Source: a virus. Taken from it: a DNA stretch of 26,033 nucleotides. Shown here in pieces: positions 1-5,986 of the stretch. The position numbers and the translations under genes were made by a program. The notes under the pieces are model-generated. The model ran no database searches. It was given only the letters and a program-made list of their open reading frames with translations, and was not told where the DNA came from. The stretch lies in the IMG/VR virus record IMGVR_UViG_3300007722_000097, positions 1 to 26,033 of that record; one strand, 5' to 3'. The number at the start of each line of letters is the position of its first letter. The stretch's first letter is position 1.

Positions 1-251
1 CCCATCTCAAAATGTTCTTGATCAGCTTCAACATCAATCATTCCATAGCCTAATCTTAAACGTATGTAGTCAATGATGTCAGCTCTAACGGATGCTACAG
101 AATCTAACTGTGCCTGTAGATTAGCGTCAAACGCTATGTGTCCGGCCCCACTACCTGTAACATTAGAATACAGATTCTTTGGTTCGACTGTCAGGGTAGA
201 AGTCAGGTTACCTGAGGTGTTTGATATAAATTCTGGTAATTCGTTGGGCAT
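1..251 (-). CDS. Probable gp13-like neck protein, N-terminal part (runs off the window)
   Basis: This reading frame starts at the ATG at 249-251 and runs left past the window edge, so only the first 83 residues are present. The start follows an AGGAT-like ribosome site and a late promoter about 20 bases further upstream. The visible protein begins MPNELPEFISNTSGN and contains RADIIDYIRLRLGYGMIDVE followed by ADQEHFE. From memory, this 'DYIRLRLG..M.DVE.D.EH' pattern is typical of neck proteins annotated gp13 in marine T4-like phages. Gp13 helps complete the head so that the tail can join. The gp14- and gp15-like genes at 1889-4725 support a neck role, although they lie on the other strand. With the C-terminus missing, another virion connector protein remains possible. 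Confidence 0.55.
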   Translation of the reverse strand, partial: MPNELPEFISNTSGNLTSTLTVEPKNLYSNVTGSGAGHIAFDANLQAQLDSVASVRADIIDYIRLRLGYGMIDVEADQEHFEM

Positions 252-272
252 TAGTTTTATCCTGTTATTCTG

Positions 273-279
273 TATTTAT
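273..279 (-). promoter_or_regulatory. T4-type late promoter for the gp13-like gene
   Basis: Read on the minus strand this is gcATAAATAcag, a close match to the T4 late -10 element TATAAATA. A start about 6 bases beyond the box would give a leader of roughly 16 bases before the ATG at 251. The same element stands before several other structural genes in this window. Confidence 0.6.
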
Positions 280-298
280 GCTGAACAACAGGATAAAT

Positions 299-1504
299 TT
301 AGATTACTTTAAGGAGTATAGTATCTGCGTTGATACGTCCGTTGAGTTTAGTATCGGTTGTCTTGATTGATTCTATAAACTTACGTAATTGTATTTTTCC
401 TGCACCTTTAAAGTCTTTTAACTGTTGTTCGGGCTTACGTAGAGTTTTTTGTACACTGTGGGATTGATCAAATCCCACAATACTAGTACCTTTAACACCT
501 AGTGTGCTAGCATGTGCATCAGCTACATATTTTCCTAGCTTACGAGTTTTAGTATTATAAATCCACAGTGTTTCTGCAGTTAATATGTCTACAGGATTTA
601 CTGATACCAATTTACTTTTGCTATCTTCTTTGAGATATTTTAGTTTAGCAACAACTTTTTCTTTTGCTGGTGCTTTGCGTACTCTTGCCTGTTTTGTTGC
701 TTTCTTGACTTGTGCATAAGCTTCTAGATCAGCAAACAATTTAGCATAAAACGCCTCAAACCGCTTGTAATCTGCCGCTTTATAGTGACTATAACCTTCT
801 TTTAGTTGCTCATTTTGTCCTGCTTTAGCTTCTATTAGTTCTTGCCTGTGTACTTCAAAAAATGCACTAATCTTTTTAATTAAGGCTTGTGGACAGTTTT
901 CTGTTTTAAGATATTCAAATGCTTTAGGATCAGACACAGTTTCACCATTCATTAATTGATCTTCAAACAGTTCAAAATGCAAGATGTGCTTGTCAGCGAT
1001 CTCGTTCATACGATTTTGTATTGTAGGAACGTTTACTTTGGGCTTGCTATCACTGACAACTGTGTCAACAATACCAGTTGCCTGGGTTAACAGTCTATCT
1101 AATTCTTTGTTTATATAATTTGTAACTGGTTTAACTTTTCCTGTAGTACCACCAAGGCTTTCCCAATAGTCATTGTATTGTTGGTGAACATCAGGCATAC
1201 CTAACATTAGCATACGACACACCCCACCTAGAGTGCTACCAAATTGACTGTCTGAATTTTTAGCTATGCTTTTGCTATGTTTAGACCATTGCTCGCTGGC
1301 ATTTACCCAATTAATTACCCATTTTTTGTATTGAGCCGTTTTAGCCTCTATGCTGTAGTAATACATAGCATCGTGTAAGTGCTTAGAATATGCGGCACCT
1401 AACATTGCTGTTGCATTGTCCCATTTAGGTTCTTTAGCAGTGGCCATGCTCATTGCCTTGGTTGCCTTCGCTTTTCTTTTTGCACCGTCGATCTGTATCG
1501 CCAT
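299..1504 (-). CDS. Conserved-looking phage protein of unknown function, 401 aa, early-type promoter
   Basis: I do not recognise the function. The protein is soluble and mostly helical in appearance, with no signal peptide or membrane segment. It is basic at the N-terminus (GAKRKAKATKAM) and has a Lys/Ala-rich stretch near residues 265-290 (VKKATKQARVRKAPAKEK), which suggests nucleic-acid contact or a flexible linker. The last 100 residues look like a separate folded domain (ETLWIYNTKTRKLGKYVADA onward). The ATG at 1504 has an AAGGAA ribosome site 8-9 bases upstream. A consensus sigma70 promoter lies directly upstream, so expression by unmodified host RNA polymerase early in infection is likely, unlike the virion genes around it. 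It ends 48 bases before the gp13-like start. A role in takeover or DNA metabolism is plausible but unproven, and a virion protein cannot be excluded. Confidence 0.8.
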   Translation of the reverse strand: MAIQIDGAKRKAKATKAMSMATAKEPKWDNATAMLGAAYSKHLHDAMYYYSIEAKTAQYKKWVINWVNASEQWSKHSKSIAKNSDSQFGSTLGGVCRMLMLGMPDVHQQYNDYWESLGGTTGKVKPVTNYINKELDRLLTQATGIVDTVVSDSKPKVNVPTIQNRMNEIADKHILHFELFEDQLMNGETVSDPKAFEYLKTENCPQALIKKISAFFEVHRQELIEAKAGQNEQLKEGYSHYKAADYKRFEAFYAKLFADLEAYAQVKKATKQARVRKAPAKEKVVAKLKYLKEDSKSKLVSVNPVDILTAETLWIYNTKTRKLGKYVADAHASTLGVKGTSIVGFDQSHSVQKTLRKPEQQLKDFKGAGKIQLRKFIESIKTTDTKLNGRINADTILLKVI

Positions 1505-1530
1505 TTAGATTATTCCTTGTTGTTTCAATT

Positions 1531-1559
1531 ATTATATTAGTAAAGTTCCCGTCTGTCAA
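1531..1559 (-). promoter_or_regulatory. Consensus sigma70 promoter for the 401-aa gene
   Basis: On the minus strand TTGACA (1554-1559) is followed by exactly 17 bases and then TATAAT (1531-1536), a perfect match to the bacterial housekeeping promoter. Transcription should start near 1524, leaving a 20-base leader that carries the AAGGAA ribosome site. The TGA inside the -35 box is also the stop codon of the upstream 87-aa gene. Confidence 0.85.
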
Positions 1560-1819
1560 CCATTTAATAAAGTGCCAAATGTAATCATTTGTTCATAATT
1601 TGTTATTTCTTCGTTAATCTTAGTTATCATCTCTAGATGTTTTTTTGTTTGTTTCTGTTTTCTACGGCATTCTACTTCTTCAATACTTAGTTCAGTAATC
1701 ATTGAATCAAAATTTCCCACAATCTTTTTCATTTGATTCTGATGAATACCAGTACCTTCTGCTAGCTTAATTAAACTAGTACGGACTTCTTGCCAATCAA
1801 CACTTGATTCTATCTTCAT
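1556..1819 (-). CDS. Small phage protein of unknown function, 87 aa, predicted leaderless early mRNA
   Basis: The protein starts MKIESSVDWQEVRTSLIKLA and is predicted to be almost entirely helical. It has a charged coiled-coil-like second half (IEEVECRRKQKQTKKHLEMI, then KINEEITNYEQM). No family is recognised. The ATG at 1819 is preferred over the in-frame TTG at 1855, because the TTG lies inside the -35 box of the gene's own promoter and could not be transcribed from it. The -10 box ends only 7 bases before the ATG, so transcription would begin at or next to the A of ATG and no ribosome site is possible. It is followed by the 401-aa gene, which has its own promoter. Early expression is inferred. 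A small regulator or inhibitor of a host protein would fit, but nothing in the sequence proves it. Confidence 0.75.
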   Translation of the reverse strand: MKIESSVDWQEVRTSLIKLAEGTGIHQNQMKKIVGNFDSMITELSIEEVECRRKQKQTKKHLEMITKINEEITNYEQMITFGTLLNG

Positions 1820-1826
1820 AATACTA

Positions 1827-1855
1827 ATTATACATTCATTTGGGCAGAATGTCAA
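1827..1855 (-). promoter_or_regulatory. Consensus sigma70 promoter for the 87-aa gene
   Basis: Minus-strand TTGACA (1850-1855), 17 bases, then TATAAT (1827-1832): again a perfect housekeeping promoter. Seven bases (1820-1826) separate the -10 box from the ATG at 1819. It stands back to back with a late promoter on the plus strand whose box is at 1861-1867. Confidence 0.85.
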
Positions 1856-1860
1856 TGACG

Positions 1861-1867
1861 ATAAATA
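1861..1867 (+). promoter_or_regulatory. T4-type late promoter for gp14-like / gp15-like genes
   Basis: The sequence cgATAAATActag matches the T4 late element except for its first T. The predicted start near 1873 leaves a leader of about 16 bases containing TAGGA before the ATG at 1889. It probably serves the plus-strand block up to the terminator at 5141. Confidence 0.7.
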
Positions 1868-1888
1868 CTAGATAATTAGGATTTTACA

Positions 1889-3289
1889 ATGCCGCGTTTA
1901 AGTTTATATAAGCCTACTAAAGGTAACGACTACAAGTTTTTTGATAAGAGAATTTCGGAGATGTTCACTGTGGGCGGCGTTGATGTCAACGTTCACAAAT
2001 ATCTCGGGCCTCTTGATCAAGGATTTGTTAGTAATACTGAGCCTGGTGGAACAAGCCTTACTAGCATACAAGATCTATTGTTCCTAGAAAATCGCGATCG
2101 CAAGTATGATACCAGTATCTATACCATGCGTACCATTTACCGCATCAATGATAATGATTTTGATCTGACACAGTTTGGCCTTTTCCTAACAGGTGACACT
2201 ATGTTTGCCGTGTTCCATTTAAGCGATATGGTACAGACCATTGGTAGAAAATTGATAGTAGGTGATGTCTTAGAACTTCCAAACCTTAAGGATCTGTATC
2301 CGTTAGACGATACATTGCCTGTTGCACTTAAAAGATATTATGTAGTTAATGACGCTACACGTGCCGCAGAAGGGTTTTCACCAAGTTGGTATCCACACCT
2401 ATGGCGCGTTAAACTACAACCATTGGTAGACAGCCAAGAATACAAAGATATCATTGACAATATTGCGGCTGGTGACGGGACTGATAGTAGCATATCTGAC
2501 GTGTTAAGTACATATGACAAATATCTTGACATCAATGATGCTATTGTTGAACGTGCAGAAGCTGATGTTCCTAAGAGTGGATATGACACTACTAATCTAT
2601 ACACTGCGCCAGTAACAGCATCAGGACTTCCAGGCGACCCAGACGGAGTACTTACAAGCTCGAATGCCAATGTTTCTAGCAATACCTATTCAAGTTCTAG
2701 CACATTATCACCAAGTGCTAAAGTAGAAGGATATCTGACTAGTGATGCATTACCGCCAAATGGGGCTAGTGTGTCAGCTGGCATATCATTCCCTACAAGT
2801 CCAGTAATAGGTGAGTTCTTCCTTAGATTAGATTATGTGCCAAATAGATTATTCCGCTATGATAGCCGTCGTTGGGTTAAAATGGAAGACGGCGTTAGGA
2901 CAAATCTTACTCCGGGTGCTAGCAACCAAACACAGCGTAGTGGATTTGTTAATAATACCGATGCTAACTATGCTAATGCATTAGCCTGGGATGCCATACG
3001 TATTCCAACAGGAGCATATACTCCTGCGGCAAATGCACAGACATTGTCATTTACTCTTAGTTCTAAACAAGTAGTTACTAAGACCCTGTATGTAAGTACA
3101 TACGGTGTTAAAACAAAACTTAACAGCACTATTATAACTAATACCATTAGCAATACCAGTGGTAACATATCATTTACTGTATCTACTGCATTGAATACCG
3201 AGGATGTATTAGAATACACAATCTATGCTAACGTAACATATCAGCGGCAAGGGCTCAGTGACGCTCTTAGCCCCACAGCGGACAATTAA
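1889..3289 (+). CDS. gp14-like neck / virion structural protein
   Basis: The N-terminal ~200 residues (MPRLSLYKPTKGNDYKFFD, then IQDLLFLENRDRKYD near 60-75, IGRKLIVGDVLELP near 117-130 and WYPHLWRVKLQPLVDSQEY near 168-186) match, from memory, a protein common in marine T4-like phages and often annotated as neck protein gp14. Gp14 joins gp13 on the head vertex so that the tail can attach. At 466 aa it is much longer than T4 gp14 (about 256 aa). The extra part is a Ser/Thr-rich linker (about 240-290) and a small domain with PNRLFRYDSRRWVKMEDGVR. It is followed after 2 bases by the gp15-like gene, the order expected for T4-like phages. A TAGGA ribosome site supports the start. The gp14 name is moderately sure; virion structural protein is secure. 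Confidence 0.7.
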   Translation: MPRLSLYKPTKGNDYKFFDKRISEMFTVGGVDVNVHKYLGPLDQGFVSNTEPGGTSLTSIQDLLFLENRDRKYDTSIYTMRTIYRINDNDFDLTQFGLFLTGDTMFAVFHLSDMVQTIGRKLIVGDVLELPNLKDLYPLDDTLPVALKRYYVVNDATRAAEGFSPSWYPHLWRVKLQPLVDSQEYKDIIDNIAAGDGTDSSISDVLSTYDKYLDINDAIVERAEADVPKSGYDTTNLYTAPVTASGLPGDPDGVLTSSNANVSSNTYSSSSTLSPSAKVEGYLTSDALPPNGASVSAGISFPTSPVIGEFFLRLDYVPNRLFRYDSRRWVKMEDGVRTNLTPGASNQTQRSGFVNNTDANYANALAWDAIRIPTGAYTPAANAQTLSFTLSSKQVVTKTLYVSTYGVKTKLNSTIITNTISNTSGNISFTVSTALNTEDVLEYTIYANVTYQRQGLSDALSPTADN

Positions 3290-3291
3290 TT

Positions 3292-4725
3292 ATGGCGGCA
3301 CTTCAGCAGTTTTTTTATGATGCTCAGATTGAGCGATTCCTAGCACAGTTTATTAGGATGACTTCAGGATTCCAAGTGGAGTTTGGCAAAGACAGAGATG
3401 GCAACAAGACATTACAAAGAGTTCCTGTTTACTACGGAGATGGTAGTCGACAAGTAGCATCAATACTTAATAATATGAGTGAAAATGCTATGATGGCAGT
3501 TCCGGCGATGACTGTGTACATTAATAATGTGACCTATGACAGAGATCGGGTGCAAGAACCTAACTTTGTTGGTAAGATGAACATACGGCAAAGAAACTAC
3601 AACGAAGAAACACAAGAATATGAGGCAAAGCAAGGCAATGCATTCTCAATTGAGAGATTGATGCCTGTGCCATACACATTAGAACTTAAACTAGATGTGT
3701 GGACCAGCAATACTAAACAAAAACTACAACTGTTAGAACAATTGATAGTGTTGTTTAATCCGGCATTAGAAATACAATCAACTGACAACTACATTGATTG
3801 GACTAGTTTAAGTGTGGTTTATCTTGAAAATCCAAATTGGACAAGTCGTACTGTGCCAATTGGTACTGAAAATCCCGTTGATGTTGCTACATTAACATTC
3901 AAACTACCAGTTTGGATTAGCCCTCCTGCAAAAATTAAAAAATTAGGGGTTATACAAAAGATTATTGCTAGCATACACGACAGTGATGGCAATCTTAGCG
4001 AAGATGTATACAATAGCACTAATTTAATGGGAGCGAGACAATACTTTACTCCATTGGATTACGGTGTGTTATTGATTGGTAATACCCTTACCTTATTAAA
4101 ATACAGCGAGTTTGAAGATCCGCGTGATCCACGGACGGAATTAGTTCCAAAATATCCTGTTACCGAAACTCCGGTTAAGGTTGGTACTAGAGACGTATGG
4201 CGAGATCTTATTAACGTTTATGGTGTTCTTGAAAATGGGATTAGCCAAGTTCGATTATTAACCCAAGATGGTGTTGCTGAAGTAGTTGGTACTGTAAGTT
4301 TTCATCCTACTGATGACAGCCTGCTAATATTTAATGCCGACATTGACACATATCCGGCTAACACATTGGACCCAATTGACGCTATCATTGACCCACGCAA
4401 AGTTACAGTAGATGCTAGCATTACGGCCCCTGCCACTGGCACTAGATATCTATTATTGCATGGTGTTGGTAGTTTTGACAATCCATCCGGAACTGGGCCA
4501 AGTGCTTGGCGCGGCAGTGACGGGCAGGATTTAGTAGCCAATGCCAACGACATCGTGCAGTACAATGGCACACACTGGGTAGTAGTATTTGACAGCCCAG
4601 CGGCAGATAGTGTACAATATGTAAGTAATCTAAATACTGGAACTCAATATAAATGGAATCTCGATCAGTGGGTAAAAAGCTGGGAAGGCGAGTACAAAAA
4701 CGGCCTGTGGACTCTCGTACTATAG
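3292..4725 (+). CDS. 15: gp15-like tail sheath stabiliser / tail completion protein with C-terminal extension
   Basis: Residues 1 to about 225 show the plan of T4 gp15: YDAQIERFLAQFIRMTSGFQ, a RVPVYYGDGSRQV strand as in the family's 'RVPITYA', then PVPYTLELKLDVWTSNTKQK, LFNPALEIQSTDNY and TLTFKLPVWISPPAKIKKLG. Gp15 caps the tail tube and sheath and joins the tail to the neck. The protein is 477 aa, while T4 gp15 is about 272 aa. The last ~100 residues form an extra Trp-rich module (SAWRGSDGQD, then YNGTHWVVVFDS, YKWNLDQWVKSWEGEYKN) that resembles small appended virion domains. No clear ribosome site is seen at the start, so translation is probably coupled to the gene before it. The 3' end overlaps the Nudix gene by 73 bases in another frame. 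Confidence 0.78.
   Translation: MAALQQFFYDAQIERFLAQFIRMTSGFQVEFGKDRDGNKTLQRVPVYYGDGSRQVASILNNMSENAMMAVPAMTVYINNVTYDRDRVQEPNFVGKMNIRQRNYNEETQEYEAKQGNAFSIERLMPVPYTLELKLDVWTSNTKQKLQLLEQLIVLFNPALEIQSTDNYIDWTSLSVVYLENPNWTSRTVPIGTENPVDVATLTFKLPVWISPPAKIKKLGVIQKIIASIHDSDGNLSEDVYNSTNLMGARQYFTPLDYGVLLIGNTLTLLKYSEFEDPRDPRTELVPKYPVTETPVKVGTRDVWRDLINVYGVLENGISQVRLLTQDGVAEVVGTVSFHPTDDSLLIFNADIDTYPANTLDPIDAIIDPRKVTVDASITAPATGTRYLLLHGVGSFDNPSGTGPSAWRGSDGQDLVANANDIVQYNGTHWVVVFDSPAADSVQYVSNLNTGTQYKWNLDQWVKSWEGEYKNGLWTLVL
4629..4636 (+). promoter_or_regulatory. Weak candidate late promoter inside gp15, upstream of Nudix gene
   Basis: TCTAAATA followed by ctgg matches the T4 late box at seven of eight positions. 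It would start transcription near 4642, 11 bases before the Nudix ATG. It lies inside coding sequence (codons for N-L-N-T-G), so it may be chance. Confidence 0.3.
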
Positions 4726-5135
4726 AAGGTGTCGGAACTTTCATCTACTGTACATCTACCAAACGTTATCTATTCCTCTTACGCAACAGTAGCAAGTATT
4801 CGGGCTCTTGGGGAGTTCCTGGTGGCAAGGTTGAAATCAACGAGAACATCTTAGGAAGTCTACTCAGAGAGATTCAAGAAGAATTGGGCGGTACCATCGA
4901 AGACGCAAAAATTATTCCTATAGAAAAATTTACCAGCGACAATGGTAATTTTACATACCACACATTTATAGCACCCGTAGAAGATGAATTTACTCCCATA
5001 TTGAACGAAGAACATCGTGGGTATTGTTGGGTGGCATTAGAGGATCATCCCAAACCGTTACACCCTGGAGTGTGGCGCACGATCAATTTTGAGTCTGTGG
5101 TTAGTAAGATTAAAACCTTAGAGTTGATACTTTAG
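4653..5135 (+). CDS. Nudix hydrolase
   Basis: A complete Nudix box (G-x5-E-x7-RE-U-x-EE-x-G-U) lies at residues 58-80: G58, E64, R72-E73, E76-E77 and G79. The Glu residues bind the metal used to split a nucleoside diphosphate linked to another group. Position 80 is Gly where a bulky hydrophobic residue is usual. The domain starts near residue 22 (TIEGVGTFIYC), and the first 21 residues are basic and overlap the end of gp15 in another frame. The ATG at 4653 has only a weak ribosome site; the in-frame GTG at 4668 is the one alternative. No motif outside the box fixes the substrate (dNTP cleaning, ADP-ribose, NADH, capped RNA or nucleotide sugars). It shares an operon with neck genes, so late expression is likely. 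Confidence 0.85.
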   Translation: MESRSVGKKLGRRVQKRPVDSRTIEGVGTFIYCTSTKRYLFLLRNSSKYSGSWGVPGGKVEINENILGSLLREIQEELGGTIEDAKIIPIEKFTSDNGNFTYHTFIAPVEDEFTPILNEEHRGYCWVALEDHPKPLHPGVWRTINFESVVSKIKTLELIL

Positions 5136-5140
5136 TCAAA

Positions 5141-5165
5141 ATAAAAGCCCACTAAGGGCTTTTAT
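5141..5165. terminator. Bidirectional rho-independent terminator
   Basis: A perfect 10-bp stem, ATAAAAGCCC (5141-5150) with GGGCTTTTAT (5156-5165), closes a 5-base loop (actaa) and has T-rich flanks on both sides. It lies between the converging Nudix gene (ends 5135) and the minus-strand gene ending at 5184, and can end transcription both ways. Confidence 0.85.
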
Positions 5166-5183
5166 CTTTTATTAGTCTAACAA

Positions 5184-5924
5184 TTATAGATCTGCTTCTA
5201 ACACCATATCTCTATGAGAAATTTGTCTAAAATTAGCGTAGCCTTTCCAAGATGCATGTGTAGGATATCTACCATTCGGTGTTACTAGTGCAAAATCTAC
5301 ATCATCATATACTGCGAATAGTTGGCTATAGCTTTCTTCCCAATTATTTCCAGTTTGATCAACACCAATCGCATCATATCCGTTAGTACCAGCATATATG
5401 TTACTGTTGTATCCTGAGTCAAATTGTCCTTCACATCCTACTAGGTATATTTTCTTGTGTCCATCGAAACAAGCAAGATACGTAGCTGTTGCACCAGCGT
5501 CAGCATATAAATCATGCGGAGTTAGGTAAAACGCTCCCGGAAATTCTAAGGTAAGTGGGGCCTGGGCGTACACAATATTAGCAGTAGTAAATCCACTGTC
5601 AACACATTCTTGAGCCATTGCCATAGTAGTTACTACTAGGAAATCTGGAGTATGATCTCTGTAAAAAGCATTACACGCATAACTTTGCAATGTATCAGCT
5701 CCAAGCAATCCGTTGAATTTGTTAAGCGTATGAGAAACTGGAAACTTCTTCCTACTCTCACCGTTACCAAATACTACAGCACGATTTGAAACTTGATTAT
5801 TAACAACATTATTTGGAACCGTTTCTTCAACTGAAGTCCATTCTCCATGTTCTAATCTACGTTCTTGGATAATATCTTCACCTTCATAGTTGGATCTATA
5901 TTGTTTTGTATATAATTTAAGCAT
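5184..5924 (-). CDS. Rossmann-like protein resembling DUF115 / GT42-type glycosyltransferases
   Basis: The 246-aa protein has the layout of a single Rossmann-like nucleotide-sugar fold. RAVVFGNGESRKKF (about 48-61) is a first strand with a Gly-rich turn. YACNAFYRDHTPDFLVVTT (about 81-99) resembles the 'CNALYR...PD.YV' motif of DUF115. ADAGATATYLACFDGHKKIYLVGCEG (about 141-166) resembles the 'SG..A..LA...G...IYL.G.D' motif shared by DUF115 and GT42 sialyltransferase-like proteins. From this I infer a glycosyltransferase-like or sugar-nucleotide-binding enzyme. It sits just downstream of the large repeat fibre protein, so modification of a virion protein or host surface glycan is possible. The first ~45 residues (KQYRSNYEGEDIIQERRLEH) are a separate small region. 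No catalytic residue is proven, so the fold assignment is moderate and the activity only suggested. Confidence 0.55.
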   Translation of the reverse strand: MLKLYTKQYRSNYEGEDIIQERRLEHGEWTSVEETVPNNVVNNQVSNRAVVFGNGESRKKFPVSHTLNKFNGLLGADTLQSYACNAFYRDHTPDFLVVTTMAMAQECVDSGFTTANIVYAQAPLTLEFPGAFYLTPHDLYADAGATATYLACFDGHKKIYLVGCEGQFDSGYNSNIYAGTNGYDAIGVDQTGNNWEESYSQLFAVYDDVDFALVTPNGRYPTHASWKGYANFRQISHRDMVLEADL

Positions 5925-5948
5925 TTATTTTTTCTCTGTTAAGCGAAT

Positions 5949-5974
5949 ACTGAGACCTATTACTAGGCCTCAGT
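5949..5974. terminator. Hairpin between fibre gene and glycosyltransferase-like gene (possible attenuator)
   Basis: ACTGAGACCT (5949-5958) pairs with AGGCCTCAGT (5965-5974) over ten base pairs, one of them wobble, with a 6-base loop. On the minus strand it follows the stop of the gene ending at 5987 but has no run of U, so it may be a weak terminator, a processing site or an mRNA end protector. Confidence 0.5.
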
Positions 5975-5986
5975 TTCTAATTTACA

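Noticed and set aside
1820-1855. Longer start (TTG at 1855) for the 87-aa gene
   Set aside because: The TTG is part of the -35 box of the gene's own promoter and lies upstream of the transcription start.
4442-4744. 100-aa minus-strand open frame across the gp15/Nudix overlap
   Set aside because: It lies opposite two well-supported genes and has no ribosome site or family pattern.
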